A stretch of 64,000 nucleotides of DNA from Pseudonocardia sp. C8. GTDB lineage: Bacteria > Actinomycetota > Actinomycetes > Mycobacteriales > Pseudonocardiaceae. A program made the translations under genes and the position numbers. The stretch covers positions 1,066,001 to 1,130,000 of the forward strand of contig NZ_JACMTR010000002.1 of assembly GCF_014267175.1 (NCBI RefSeq), given 5' to 3'. Shown one piece after another: positions 48,975 to 58,612 of the stretch (its first letter is position 1; each line of letters opens with the position of its first letter). Under the pieces are notes generated by a model. It had not been told where the DNA came from and did no database searches. It saw only the letters and a program-made list of their open reading frames with translations.

Positions 48975-51962
48975 TCAGCCGTCCTCGCGGCGGACGCCGT
49001 CGACCGGGCCCATGCCCTGGGTGGTCGTGGCACCGGACTCCGAGGTCGCGCCGTCCTCACCGGCGGGCACGTCGGCGGCCCCGGTCGTCGCGCACGCGTC
49101 GGCGACCGACTGCGGGGCGGCCGACTCGGGCGCCGGTGCGGGCGTGGGGGACGCCTCGGTGGACTCCGCCGACCCGTCGGCGGACTCCGGGGACGCCGAG
49201 GGATCCGCGGACGGTGCCGGGGCCGGTGCGGGCGGCGGGGCCACGGGCGCCCCCGGTGGCGGAGGAGGCGGCGGATCGGCGATCGCGTTCCGTACGACCT
49301 CCTGCATGTAGTCCACGTCCGGGTCGGCGGTCACGAAGTGACCGGTCGAGGAGTTCGGGTCCGGCAGCGACGGGTCGAACGCGACGCTCTCCAGCCGGAA
49401 GCTCTCGTCGGCGAGCACCGCCAGCGCCGGCAGCACCTGCTGGGGCATGTCGGTGGCGACGTTGTCCCGGGTGACCGCGGCGATGCTCTGGAACCGGGTG
49501 ATCAGCTCCGTCGCGCTCGTCTCGGTGATCACCGCCTGGATCAGGCAGCGCTGGCGGCCCATCCGCTGGTAGTCGGTGCCGTCCCGGCGGGAACGGGCGA
49601 ACCACAGCGCGTCGTGGCCGTTGAGGGTCTGGACCCCGGGCGGGATGTAGTAGTCCGGCGTGGTGTGCCCGCCGCCGGCGGTGACCCCGCCGACCGGGAT
49701 CGGCGTCGTGCCGACGTTCAGCGTCACCCCGCCGACCGCGTCGATCATCGACGAGAAGCCGGCCATGTTGACCTCGAGATAGTAGTCGATCGGCAGGCCG
49801 GTCATGTACGAGATGGTCGACTGCAGCAGGTTGATCCCGGAGAACGGGGTCGGGCCCGGCGGTGCGAGCTCGGGATGCTGCTCGCCGTAGGCGTAGACGC
49901 CGTTGAGCAGGTAGTCCCCGGCGGAGCCGGACGGGTCGCGGAACCCGTCCGGGAACTCCTCGGCGGCCGGTGATCCCGGCGGGAACTGGGCGCGCTGGAT
50001 GTTGCGGGGGAGGCTGAACAGCGTCGTCCGGCCGGACCGGGTGTCGATGCTGGCGACCATCATCGTGTCGGTGCGGGTGCCGGTGCGGTCGTCGCCCGCG
50101 TCGCTGCCGAGCAGCAGGACGTTCAGGCGCGGCTTGCCGAGCGCCTCGGCCGCGGACGTGCCGCCGCCCTGGAACAGCGAGTTCAGCAGCCCGCGCTGGG
50201 AGTTCAGCAGCTCGACGCCGTACCCGAACGGCACGGCGACGGTGAGGCAGAGCAGGGCGGCCGTGCCGGTGCCGACGATCTTCTTGCCGAGCGGCAGCTG
50301 CCGCGGGCGGGCCAGGGCGTAGGTCCGCGCGATCTGCGCGATCCACCCGATGCCGCCCAGCACCAGCGCGCCGGCGATCACGGTCAGCGTGGTGGTCGAC
50401 AGCAGGTTCTGCAGCAGCGTCGAGCGGCGTGCCAGCAGGACCAGCAGCGCCAGTCCCGCGACGACCGCGACCAGCGTCCCGAGGATCAGCCCGCCGGTGC
50501 GGCGGCGGCGCAGGGCGAGGTGCCCGGTGCCGGGGACGACGGTGGACGCGGCGGTGAGCCCGAGCGCCGCGCCGAGCGTCCTGCGGGCGGGGTCGGGTGG
50601 CCCGGAGCCCCGCTTCCCGGGGCGGCCCTTCGGGCGGGTGCCACGGTCGCCCGGCCGGGCCGCCGCGCCCGCGGCGGCCGCGGTGCGGGGTGGACGCGGC
50701 GGGGCCGGTCGGCGGGGCTGTGTCGGTTGTTCCGCGGTCGGTCCTTCCGCGGGTTCGTCACCGGGCCGGGCGCCGGCGGGTTCGGACCGTGCGGGCGCCG
50801 GGTCCGCGGCACCCGGCCGTACCGCGGACGCGGAGCCCGGCCGCGCGGTGGCGCCGGGGCGGGTGGCGGAGCCGGGGTCGGAGTCCGGCCGGGCCGCGGG
50901 CCCGGAACCCGGCTGGGCGGCCGGGCCGGTGCCGGGGCTCGGCTGGGCGGCCGGGCCGGAGCCGGGGCGGGCGGCGGGGCCGCTGTCGTGGCGTGCGGGG
51001 CCGTCCGGGCGTGCGGGCCCTCCGGCGCCGGGACCGGTGGGTCCTCCGGCGCCGGGACGGGCGGACCCTCCGGTGCGGGGAGGCGCAGGTGGCGCCGCCG
51101 CGGGGCCGGGCCCGCCGGCACCGCGGGCGGGCCCGGGACGCCCGGGGGCGCTCCCGGGCGGTCCGGGTGGTGCGGGGGGGCCGTCGGTGGAGCGCGCGTC
51201 GGCCGGCCGCTGCGGCACGACCGGCAGCTCGCCGCTCAGCCGCGCGGCACGGTCCCGCTCCTCGCGCGGGGCGCCCGGCGCGGCGGCACGGTGCCGCCTG
51301 CGCTCCGCGGCGGTGTCCGGGCGTCCGGCGGCCGCCATCGTCTCGCCGAGCCCGCGGCGGGCCGCGCCGAGCCCCCGGATGTCGGTGGGGCGGCTGTCGG
51401 TGTGCCCGCGGGACGGCGTGCGGGCGCCGGGCCAGCCGGCACGTCCGGTCCCGGTGGAGGCCTCGCGCTCGCGGCGGCGCGGCCAGGGGCCGCCGCCGTC
51501 GGGCGGGGGAGCGTTGCCGGGCCCGCGCTCGTCCCGACCGCGCGGGGGCCGGACGGGGCGCTGCTCGGGGCCGTTCCCGGCCGGGGGCCGGCCGGTGGGG
51601 CCGTTCGGTGCCGGGCCGCGCGGCGGTGCGCCGGCGTCGCGGCCGGGCGGATGGTGTGCCGGGCCGCGGCCGCCGGGCGCCTCCGGGCGTCCTCCGGCGG
51701 GTGGCGGAGCCACCGGGCCGGGTGCACCGGCCGGGGCGGACGGAGCGGGTGCGGCGGGACGGCCCGGGGAGCCGGCGGCCGGGCCCGGCGAGGCGGTCCC
51801 CGGTGGACCGGGCCGCGTGGGCCCGGCGGGTCCGTCCCCGACACGGTCGGGTTCGTGCAGGTGCGGCCGGTCGTCGCGGCGGGGCCGGTCGGCCGGGGGG
51901 CGTCCGGGCCGTCGCGGCTCGTCGCCGGAGGGGCGGGTGCCCTCACGCGGTCGGTCGTTCAC
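48975..51962 (-). CDS. LytR-CpsA-Psr (LCP) family protein with very long disordered N-terminal tail
   Basis: A 995-residue membrane protein. Residues 1 to about 470 are a low-complexity Pro/Gly/Ala/Arg-rich cytoplasmic tail; three hydrophobic segments follow (GLILGTLVAVVAGLALLVLL, TLTVIAGALVLGGIGWI, TAALLCLTVAVPFGYGVELL), then the LCP domain from about 611 (LNVLLLGSD, TDTMMVASID, FSLPRNI, WFARSRRDGTDYQRMGRQ) and an acidic Pro/Ser-rich tail of 100 residues. LCP proteins attach arabinogalactan, teichoic acids or other glycopolymers to peptidoglycan. GTG at 51962 has AAGAGGGGG upstream. Several starts within the tail are possible, so the tail length is the uncertain part. Confidence 0.85.
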   Translation of the reverse strand: MNDRPREGTRPSGDEPRRPGRPPADRPRRDDRPHLHEPDRVGDGPAGPTRPGPPGTASPGPAAGSPGRPAAPAPSAPAGAPGPVAPPPAGGRPEAPGGRGPAHHPPGRDAGAPPRGPAPNGPTGRPPAGNGPEQRPVRPPRGRDERGPGNAPPPDGGGPWPRRREREASTGTGRAGWPGARTPSRGHTDSRPTDIRGLGAARRGLGETMAAAGRPDTAAERRRHRAAAPGAPREERDRAARLSGELPVVPQRPADARSTDGPPAPPGPPGSAPGRPGPARGAGGPGPAAAPPAPPRTGGSARPGAGGPTGPGAGGPARPDGPARHDSGPAARPGSGPAAQPSPGTGPAAQPGSGPAARPDSDPGSATRPGATARPGSASAVRPGAADPAPARSEPAGARPGDEPAEGPTAEQPTQPRRPAPPRPPRTAAAAGAAARPGDRGTRPKGRPGKRGSGPPDPARRTLGAALGLTAASTVVPGTGHLALRRRRTGGLILGTLVAVVAGLALLVLLARRSTLLQNLLSTTTLTVIAGALVLGGIGWIAQIARTYALARPRQLPLGKKIVGTGTAALLCLTVAVPFGYGVELLNSQRGLLNSLFQGGGTSAAEALGKPRLNVLLLGSDAGDDRTGTRTDTMMVASIDTRSGRTTLFSLPRNIQRAQFPPGSPAAEEFPDGFRDPSGSAGDYLLNGVYAYGEQHPELAPPGPTPFSGINLLQSTISYMTGLPIDYYLEVNMAGFSSMIDAVGGVTLNVGTTPIPVGGVTAGGGHTTPDYYIPPGVQTLNGHDALWFARSRRDGTDYQRMGRQRCLIQAVITETSATELITRFQSIAAVTRDNVATDMPQQVLPALAVLADESFRLESVAFDPSLPDPNSSTGHFVTADPDVDYMQEVVRNAIADPPPPPPPGAPVAPPPAPAPAPSADPSASPESADGSAESTEASPTPAPAPESAAPQSVADACATTGAADVPAGEDGATSESGATTTQGMGPVDGVRREDG

Positions 51963-52148
51963 CCGGGCACCCCCTCTTGCTGGTCGGCGCGGTCCCGTCG
52001 GATTTCCACCGTGCCGGTTCCGGATCCGAGCACGGACGCGTGCGCCCGGCAGCGGCGCGCGGGTCACCCGAGAATACTTGCCGTGATCACGATCAGGACG
52101 GCCGCCCACCCACCCCGGTGGAGGTACCGGGCAGGTCGGACATACCCG

Positions 52149-53129
52149 TCACTGGTAGGACACGAACACCGGTGACTCGGGTCCGACGTCGTAGGTCTGC
52201 CGGGGGGTGAACGTCGGCGAGTCCTCGTCGAGGAAGTTCTTCCAGCCCCAACACCGCAGGCCCGGCGGGCGCGGTGCGGCGTGCAGGGCGTTCCAGGTCT
52301 CGGCCTTCTCCGCCGGGGTGCCGAACCCGTCGGCGTGCAGGACGGTCGCGAGCTCCGGGCGGAGCACGACGTGCTGCCGGTCCCGGATCATCGGGACGCG
52401 GAACTGGTGCAGGAGGAACACCTTCTGCGGAAGGTTCCGCTCGCGCACCAGGCCGGCCAGCCAGGCGCTGGTCGCGTTGACCTCGGCCGCGTCCACGGAG
52501 CCGATCCGGGTGCCGTGGCGGTGCCCGGGTGCGAGCCGCCACTCCGGGTCGAGGGCCAGTCCGACGTGCGGCCGCGCCAGCAGCTCGGCGTAGCGCATCG
52601 CCTGCGTGCGGAAGTCGGTGCGGCCCGGCTGGAGGTCGAGGACGACGTAGACGCCGGCCCGCCCGGCCTCCTCGACCCAGGGCCGCAGCTCCTCGACGCT
52701 CATCTCCGCGGAATGGTCGCCGTCCGGCCCGGGTGCGCTGTCGGCCACCGTCGCGATGATCTCGAACGCCGGCACGACGGGCTCGCGCACGAGCGGCTGG
52801 AAGTCGGCGGCGAGCCGCCTGGCGCGGGCGATCGACCGCGGCAGGTCCTGCTCGCCGAGGACGCCCATCGACGGCGTGCCGGGGTGGCCGTACAGGGCGA
52901 CCATCCGGCGCCCGGGGAACACCTCGGTGCCGCCACCGGGGAGCTGTGCCCTCGGGGCGGCAAGGGGCGGGACCGGGGCGGGGGCCGCCGGTGGCGCGGG
53001 TGGCGGGGCGGCGTCGGCGGGCGGATCACCGGTGCAGCCGGCGAGCAACCCGCACAGCACGAGCAGCAGCGGGCCGAGCCGAGCGAGGCGGCGACGGGAG
53101 GCGGACGACACACCGTGGAGGGACACCAC
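52149..53129 (-). CDS. Putative lipoprotein of unknown function
   Basis: A 326-residue predicted lipoprotein. The signal peptide (Arg-rich, then LGPLLLVLCGLLAGC) has a canonical lipobox LAGC, followed by a Pro/Ala linker of 40 residues. The mature domain begins RRMVALYGHPGTPSMGVLGEQ and contains PAFEIIATVADSAPG, YVVLDLQPGRTDF, VGLALDPEW and KVFLLHQF, suggesting a TIM-barrel-like glycosidase or deacetylase fold. I do not recognise the exact family. GTG start at 53129 or 53126. It lies between the LCP and LytTR genes, so an envelope role is plausible. Confidence 0.75.
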   Translation of the reverse strand: MVSLHGVSSASRRRLARLGPLLLVLCGLLAGCTGDPPADAAPPPAPPAAPAPVPPLAAPRAQLPGGGTEVFPGRRMVALYGHPGTPSMGVLGEQDLPRSIARARRLAADFQPLVREPVVPAFEIIATVADSAPGPDGDHSAEMSVEELRPWVEEAGRAGVYVVLDLQPGRTDFRTQAMRYAELLARPHVGLALDPEWRLAPGHRHGTRIGSVDAAEVNATSAWLAGLVRERNLPQKVFLLHQFRVPMIRDRQHVVLRPELATVLHADGFGTPAEKAETWNALHAAPRPPGLRCWGWKNFLDEDSPTFTPRQTYDVGPESPVFVSYQ

Positions 53130-53183
53130 CCCCCAGGGTATGTGCGGATGGTGACCGCGGCGCGGCGGACGGTGAGGAGGTCG

Positions 53184-54206
53184 TCAGGCCGGGCCGTCCT
53201 CGGGGCCGCGCGGCGGGCGGTGCGGGCGTCCGCGCAGGATCCGCTTCAGGCCCGCGGTGTGCCGGCGGCTGACCGGTAGCTCGACGGCCTGCGGGCCGTT
53301 CCCGAGCCGCACGACGTAGCCGGAACCGGCCATCCGCAGCTCGGTGATCAGCGGGAGCGCCACCAGGTAGGCGCGGTGGATCCGCACGAACCCGGCCTCG
53401 CCCCACCGGTCCTCGAGCACCGAGACCGGGATCCGGACGAGGTGGCTGCCCTCGTTGGTGTGCAGCCGGGCGTAGTCGCCCTGCGCCTCGACGAACCGGA
53501 TCGACGAGCGCGGGATCAGCTTCGTCGTGCCGGCCAGCTCGACCGGGACGACCTCGTCGTCGGTGGTGGCCGCGGGCGGGGCGGGCCGGCGGGCGGCCGG
53601 GGCCTGCCCGGGCGGGGCGACGCCGTTCGGCGCGGCCGGCTCGGCCTGGCGTGCGGCCCGCAGCGCGACGGTGCGGTCCAGCGATCCGGCGAGGCGCTCG
53701 GTGCGCAGCGGCTTGAGCAGGTAGTCGACGGCGCCGACCTCGTAGGCGTCGACGGCGCGGTCGTCGTGCGCGGTGACGAAGACGACCGGCGGCGGCTCGG
53801 CCATCGCGTTGAGCACCCGGGCGAGCTCCAGTCCGTCCAGGCCGGGCATCCGGATGTCGAGGAAGACGACGTCGACGCCCGCGGTCGACGCGTCGGCCTG
53901 GGAGCCGTGCAGGATGCGCAATGCCTCGGTGGCGTCCGCTGCGGTGAGGACCGTGCCGACCCGCGGGTCCTCGCCGAGCAGGTGGGCGAGCTCGAGGAGG
54001 GCGGGCTCCTCGTCGTCCACCGCGAGGACGGTCAGCGGGTTCCCGGCGGGGGAGGGCTGCGGTGGTTCCGGGGTGCGGGCCTGCCCGGGCAGGCCGATCG
54101 GCCGGTGGCTGCTCGCACCGAAACCGGGCGGCGCACCGTAGCCGGACGAGCCGGCGGCGACCGGCGTCGCACCGGAAGCGTGCCCACCCCGCGCGTGGCT
54201 GTACAC
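53184..54206 (-). CDS. LytTR-family DNA-binding response regulator
   Basis: A 340-residue regulator of the LytR/AlgR type. A Gly/Pro-rich tail (1-57) precedes a receiver domain (58-180; LAVDDEEPAL, phospho-acceptor Asp in VVFLDIRMPGLDG, Lys in YLLKPL), then a Pro/Ala linker and a LytTR domain (235-330; FVEAQGDYARLHT, FVRIHRAYLVAL, LPVSRRHTAGLKRIL). Regulators of this class often control cell-wall or biofilm genes. GTG at 54206 has AAGGAGG just upstream. The partner kinase is not in the window, and the N-terminal extension before the receiver is unusual. Confidence 0.88.
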   Translation of the reverse strand: MYSHARGGHASGATPVAAGSSGYGAPPGFGASSHRPIGLPGQARTPEPPQPSPAGNPLTVLAVDDEEPALLELAHLLGEDPRVGTVLTAADATEALRILHGSQADASTAGVDVVFLDIRMPGLDGLELARVLNAMAEPPPVVFVTAHDDRAVDAYEVGAVDYLLKPLRTERLAGSLDRTVALRAARQAEPAAPNGVAPPGQAPAARRPAPPAATTDDEVVPVELAGTTKLIPRSSIRFVEAQGDYARLHTNEGSHLVRIPVSVLEDRWGEAGFVRIHRAYLVALPLITELRMAGSGYVVRLGNGPQAVELPVSRRHTAGLKRILRGRPHRPPRGPEDGPA

Positions 54207-54560
54207 GGCTCCTCCTTGCCCCGGGCCCACCGCCCGCTGACCGGTGACTGCGAGCACACCGTATCGAGGCTGCGGAGCGTCACCGACGGCCGGTCCTGCC
54301 CGCGCGCTCCCACGATCCGGGGTGCGTCGTCGGAGTGGTCGTGATGGCGGAGCGTGGAACGCTCCCGCGGCCGAACGGGCGCACGGGCCTCGATCGGGCC
54401 GCCGCCGGGCGCGTCGTGGCTGGTCGAGCGGACGGCCCGGCCCCGCCCGTTCGGACGGGATGCACCCGGGCCGCATTGTGGCACTCGGTGCCGAAACGCT
54501 AGCGTGGGCGCCCACCACGCACGCGTGGCCACACGGACGACCGACTGCGAAGGGGCAGGC
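54207..54560. other. 354-bp divergent gap between LytTR regulator and MftD-like gene
   Basis: No gene. On the plus strand TTGTGG (54476-54481) and TAGCGT (54500-54505) are 18 bp apart and may be the promoter of the flavoprotein gene. A small hairpin CCCGT-TCGG-ACGGG lies at 54446-54459. Nothing else stands out. Confidence 0.35.
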
Positions 54561-55778
54561 ATGGCGAGCACCAAGGACTGGTTCGAGACCGTCGCGGAGG
54601 CCCAGCGCCGCGCACGCAGGCGCCTCCCGCGGTCGGTCTACTACGCGCTGGTCGCCGGCGCCGAGCAGGGCCTCACGCTCGCCGACAACGTGGCCGCGTT
54701 CGACGAGCTCGGGTTCCGCCCGCACATCGCGAGCCTGCCGCCGCAGCGCGCGCAGTCCACGACCGTGCTGGGCCAGGACATCGACCTGCCCGTGATCATC
54801 TCGCCGACCGGCGTGCAGGCGGTCGACCCGGAGGGCGAGGTCGCCGTCGCGCGGGCCGCCGCGAGCTCCAACATCCAGAACCCGCTCGACCCCGAGCAGA
54901 CGGTGTCGACGGCCATGGGCCTGTCGTCGTTCGCGTCCCGCTCGGTCGAGGACGTCTGCGCCGTCCACGGCAAGGTCTTCTTCCAGGTCTACTGGGCCGG
55001 GTCCAAGGAGGACATCCTGGCCCGGGCCGAGCGTGCCCGGGCCGCCGGCGCCAAGGCGCTGATCGTCACCCTGGACTGGACCTTCGCCACCCGCCGGGAC
55101 TGGGGCAGCCCGCCCATCCCGGAGAAGATGGACCTCAAGGCGATGGCCCGGTTCGCCCCCGAGGTGGTCACCCGGCCGCGCTACCTGCTCGACTGGGCGC
55201 GCAGCGGGAAGCTCCCCGACCTCAAGGCCCCCAACATGGCCCCGCCGGCGGGCGGTGACGCGCCGACGTTCTTCGGCGCGTACGGCGTCTGGTGGACCAC
55301 CCCGCTCCCGACCTGGGAGGACATCGCCTGGCTGCGTGAGCAGTGGGGCGGCCCGTTCATGATCAAGGGGATCATGCACCCGGACGACGCCCGCCGCGCC
55401 GTCGACGCCGGCGCCACCGCGATCTCGGTGTCCAACCACGGCGGCAACAACCTCGACGGCACCCCGGCCGCCATCCGGGCGCTGCCCGCCGTCGTCGACG
55501 CCGTCGGCGACCAGATCGAGGTCCTGATGGACGGCGGGGTGCGCCGCGGCTCCGACGTCGTCAAGGCCCTCGCGCTCGGGGCCCGGGCCTGCCTGATCGG
55601 TCGCGCGTACCTGTGGGGGATGGCCGCACAGGGCGAGCGCGGGGTCAGCAACGTGCTGTCGATCCTCTACAAGGGCATCGACGAGGCCCTGCTGGGGCTC
55701 GGCAAGTCCTCGATCCACGAGCTGAGCCGGGACGACCTGATCATCCCGGAGGGCTTCACCCGCACCGGGAAGCTCTAG
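54561..55778 (+). CDS. FMN-dependent alpha-hydroxy-acid oxidase family protein, MftD-like
   Basis: A 405-residue TIM-barrel flavoprotein. [62 protein letters not shown], the [13 protein letters not shown] catalytic region and [20 protein letters not shown] are closely similar to mycobacterial LldD1 (Rv0694), now known as MftD, which finishes the redox-active core of mycofactocin. Plain lactate dehydrogenase activity is the alternative. No mftA, mftB, mftC, mftE or mftF is in the window, so either it is an orphan or the cluster is elsewhere. ATG at 54561, after AGGGGCAGGC. Confidence 0.75.
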   Translation: MASTKDWFETVAEAQRRARRRLPRSVYYALVAGAEQGLTLADNVAAFDELGFRPHIASLPPQRAQSTTVLGQDIDLPVIISPTGVQAVDPEGEVAVARAAASSNIQNPLDPEQTVSTAMGLSSFASRSVEDVCAVHGKVFFQVYWAGSKEDILARAERARAAGAKALIVTLDWTFATRRDWGSPPIPEKMDLKAMARFAPEVVTRPRYLLDWARSGKLPDLKAPNMAPPAGGDAPTFFGAYGVWWTTPLPTWEDIAWLREQWGGPFMIKGIMHPDDARRAVDAGATAISVSNHGGNNLDGTPAAIRALPAVVDAVGDQIEVLMDGGVRRGSDVVKALALGARACLIGRAYLWGMAAQGERGVSNVLSILYKGIDEALLGLGKSSIHELSRDDLIIPEGFTRTGKL

Positions 55779-56107
55779 CCACCTGCCATCGCCCCGACGA
55801 CGAGGAACGGCTCCTCGCCGCGGGCGACGGCGGCCGGCAGCGCGACACCGGCCGGCTCGTGGGACAGGTCCTCCTCGCAGGCGAAGTAACGCACGAACGC
55901 GCGCCGCCGCCCGGTGCCGCGGTCGCGGATCGCGCCGCACAGCACCGGGTGCCGGCGTTCGACGGCGTCCAGCACGGCGCCGAGCGTCACCGGAGGCCCG
56001 GGGACCGCGAGTGCGAGTTCGCCGTCCACCCGGGCCAGCCGGCGCAGGTGCGCCGGGAGCACCACCCGGACCGTGCAGGTCCCGGTCGCAGGGTCGGCCG
56101 CGGTCAC
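55775..56107 (-). CDS. MoaD/ThiS-like small ubiquitin-fold protein
   Basis: A 110-residue protein with beta-grasp features ([49 protein letters not shown]) ending in Gly-Gly (AGG-stop: VVGAMAGG), the C-terminus through which MoaD and ThiS carry sulfur or become conjugated. It may be a sulfur carrier for molybdopterin, thiamine or another pathway; the enzyme partner is not nearby. GTG start at 56107 overlaps the preceding propeller gene by 4 bp. Its own stop overlaps the convergent MftD-like gene by 4 bp. Confidence 0.8.
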   Translation of the reverse strand: MTAADPATGTCTVRVVLPAHLRRLARVDGELALAVPGPPVTLGAVLDAVERRHPVLCGAIRDRGTGRRRAFVRYFACEEDLSHEPAGVALPAAVARGEEPFLVVGAMAGG

Positions 56108-57216
56108 AGCGTCTGCACCTCCACCGACAGCACGGCCGGCAGGTCGCGCACGATCGGCGCCCAGCTGTCCCCGGCGTCGGCGGAGGCGTAGACCTGCCCG
56201 CCGGTGGTCCCGACGTACACCCCGCACGTGTCGAGCCGGTCGACTGCCATCGCGTCGCGCAGCACGTCGACGTAGCAGTTCTCCTGGGGAAGGCCGGTGC
56301 CCAGCGGCTCCCAGTCCCCGCCACCGGTGCGGCTGCGGTAGACGCGCAGCCGGCCCTCCGGCGGGTAGTGCTCCGAGTCGCTGGTGATCGGGACGACGTA
56401 CACGGTGTCCGGGTCGTGGGCGTGCACGTCGACCACGAACCCGAAGTCGGTCGGCAGGCCCTCGCCGATGTCGTACCAGGTGCTGCCGCCGTCGTCGGAG
56501 CGCATGACGTCCCAATGCTTCTGCATGTACACGGTGTCCGGCCGGGCCGGGTGCCGGGCCAGCTTGTGCACGCAGTGACCCACCTCGGCGTCCGGGTCCG
56601 GGATGCCCTCGCTGACGAGGCCGCGGTTCGACGCCTGCCAGGTGGCGCCGCCGTCGGCGGTGCGGAACACGCCCGCCGCGGAGATCGCGACGAGCATCGC
56701 GTCGGTGTCCCGCGGATCCGGGCAGATCGTGTGCAGGCACATCCCGCCGGCGCCCGGCTGCCAGTGCGGCCCCGAGCCGTGCTCGCGCAGCCCGCGGACC
56801 TCCGACCAGCTCCCGCCGCCGTCGGTGGAGCGGAACAGCGCCGCGTCCTCGACGCCGGCGAGGAGCGTGTCCGGGTCGGTCGCCGAGGGCTCCAGGTGCC
56901 AGACCCGGGTGAACTCCCACGGGTGCGGCGTGCCGTCGTACCACTGGTGGGTGCCGGGGACGCCGGCGTAGGCGAAGTCGTTGCCGACCGCCTCCCAGGT
57001 CCGGCCCCCGTCCTCGGAGCGCTGGACCTGCTGGCCGAACCAGCCCATCGACAGGGCCGCCCAGATCCGGTCGGGATCGGCGGGGGACCCGGTGACGTGG
57101 TAGGCCTCCCAGCCGCCGAACAGCGGGCCGCTCACCTCCCAGTCACGGCGCGCACCGTCCGCCGTCAGCACGAACACGCCCTTGCGCGTCCCGACGAGTA
57201 CCCGTACCCCGCTCAT
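56104..57216 (-). CDS. Asp-box (BNR/sialidase-like) beta-propeller protein
   Basis: A 370-residue predicted beta-propeller. At least five Asp-box turns are visible: [40 protein letters not shown] and [11 protein letters not shown], with a further degenerate RTGGGDWE. Proteins like this are often annotated as exo-alpha-sialidase or glycosyl hydrolase, but no sialidase catalytic set is apparent and there is no signal peptide, so it is likely a cytoplasmic scaffold or binding protein. GGGAGG precedes the ATG at 57216. It is translationally coupled to the MoaD-like gene, a pairing whose biochemical purpose is unknown. Confidence 0.8.
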   Translation of the reverse strand: MSGVRVLVGTRKGVFVLTADGARRDWEVSGPLFGGWEAYHVTGSPADPDRIWAALSMGWFGQQVQRSEDGGRTWEAVGNDFAYAGVPGTHQWYDGTPHPWEFTRVWHLEPSATDPDTLLAGVEDAALFRSTDGGGSWSEVRGLREHGSGPHWQPGAGGMCLHTICPDPRDTDAMLVAISAAGVFRTADGGATWQASNRGLVSEGIPDPDAEVGHCVHKLARHPARPDTVYMQKHWDVMRSDDGGSTWYDIGEGLPTDFGFVVDVHAHDPDTVYVVPITSDSEHYPPEGRLRVYRSRTGGGDWEPLGTGLPQENCYVDVLRDAMAVDRLDTCGVYVGTTGGQVYASADAGDSWAPIVRDLPAVLSVEVQTL

Positions 57217-57277
57217 GCGGTCCTCCCTCGCTTCCGGTGACACGGGGTGGACCGGCGCGGGCGCCGGAACTCATCGG

Positions 57278-58612
57278 TCAGCCGGGTACCCGCACCGCCT
57301 GCCGCGCGGACCGGGCCGCGTCGAGCAGCAGGAACACGATCAGCGAGATCCCGAGGACCGGCAGGACCAGCCCGGCGCCGACCGCGACGGCGGCGACCAG
57401 CGCCACCGAGGCCGGCGACGGCGGTTCCCGGGACCCCGGCGGCCCGGCCGGCTCCGGGCGCCGCAGCCACCACATCCGGTAGCCCCACACGACGAGCACG
57501 ATCAGTGCCGCCGCCAGTGCCGCCAGCGCGATCTGGTTGGCCAGGCCGAACAGCAGGCCCATGTGGGCGTCGATGCCCCAGCGGGCCAGCTTCGCCGCGA
57601 GCGGCCAGTCGTCGAACGCGAGCCGGTCGGTGATCGTCGCCGTCGCGGGGTCGACGGCCACCGCGTCCTGCCGGGACGGCCAGTGGCGCACGTTCTGCTG
57701 CACCGACCAGGCCGCGCCGGGGTCCCCGGGCTCGATCGTCACGGGGCCGTCGAGGCCGTCGGTGCGGGCGGCGGCGAGCACCCGCTGGGCGGTCGTCGCG
57801 ACGTCGCCGGTGGCCGGGTGCGCGGCCGGCAGCGCGGTGGCGACCGCGGGCGTCGTCCAGTCGAGGGCGCTCCGCAGCGCGCTCACGTTCGCGCCCGCGA
57901 ACTGCGACCAGGTCAGCCCGGTCGCGGCGAGGAACAGGAAACCGGCCGAGGCCCAGATCCCGACCGCACCGTGCCAGGACCGCAGCCGGGCCCGCGGGGA
58001 CCCGCCGGTCCGGGGCAGCACCCGTTCGCGACGGTTCCGGACCCGCCGGGTCAGCTGCACGACCAGGCCGGACGTCGCCAGCACGGCCAGCCAGGACGCG
58101 GCCAGCTCGGTGTACACCTGGCCCGGCGGGCCCAGCAGCAGCGACCGGTGCAGGTTGTCGATCACGCCGCGGACCGGGAGCCACCCGGCGTAGGTGTCGT
58201 GCGTGGCCCGGACCGTGGCCGTGTACGGGTCGACGAACACGGTGCGCGCGTAGCTCTCCGGGAGCCCGGCGTCGAACGACACCCGGGTCGTGGCCCCCGG
58301 GCCCTCGGCCGGCCGGATCTCGGTCACCGGCAGGCCGGGCCGGGACGCGACCGCCGCCGCGACCTGCTCGGCCAGCGGGCGTTCCGGTCCGGTGACGGGC
58401 GCGGTCAGGGCGTCGGCGTGCACCCACCGCTCGATCTGGGGCGCCGCCGTGTACAGCAGCCCGGTCACTGCCGCGACGAGCAGGAATGGGCCGACGAGCA
58501 GGCCGGCGTAGAAGTGGATCCGGGCGACGAGCGGGCGCAGGCCCCGGAAGGTGGGCCCCCGGTCCGGGGGCGGGGCGGGCTCGCCGGGCCGGGTCGCGGT
58601 GCCGGTGCTCAC
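57278..58612 (-). CDS. PepSY-associated membrane protein
   Basis: A 444-residue membrane protein of the PepSY-TM (PiuB-like) family: first segment IHFYAGLLVGPFLLVAAVTGLLY, a PepSY-like extracytoplasmic domain (about 60-170), paired segments near 180-200 and 235-260 (WHGAVGIWASAGFLFLAATGLTW), another PepSY-like stretch, and two C-terminal segments. Conserved His in these helices could bind heme or metal; related proteins aid iron-siderophore reduction or copper handling. GTG at 58612 overlaps the DUF5134 stop by 4 bp. It is the last gene of the sigma factor operon. Confidence 0.87.
   Translation of the reverse strand: MSTGTATRPGEPAPPPDRGPTFRGLRPLVARIHFYAGLLVGPFLLVAAVTGLLYTAAPQIERWVHADALTAPVTGPERPLAEQVAAAVASRPGLPVTEIRPAEGPGATTRVSFDAGLPESYARTVFVDPYTATVRATHDTYAGWLPVRGVIDNLHRSLLLGPPGQVYTELAASWLAVLATSGLVVQLTRRVRNRRERVLPRTGGSPRARLRSWHGAVGIWASAGFLFLAATGLTWSQFAGANVSALRSALDWTTPAVATALPAAHPATGDVATTAQRVLAAARTDGLDGPVTIEPGDPGAAWSVQQNVRHWPSRQDAVAVDPATATITDRLAFDDWPLAAKLARWGIDAHMGLLFGLANQIALAALAAALIVLVVWGYRMWWLRRPEPAGPPGSREPPSPASVALVAAVAVGAGLVLPVLGISLIVFLLLDAARSARQAVRVPG

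Noticed and set aside
53184..56324. A 1,046-residue minus-strand frame running from the LytTR regulator back across the MftD-like gene
   Set aside because: Only the last 340 codons are protein-like. A ribosome site and GTG at 54206 mark the start, and the upstream part is antisense to a conserved flavoprotein.
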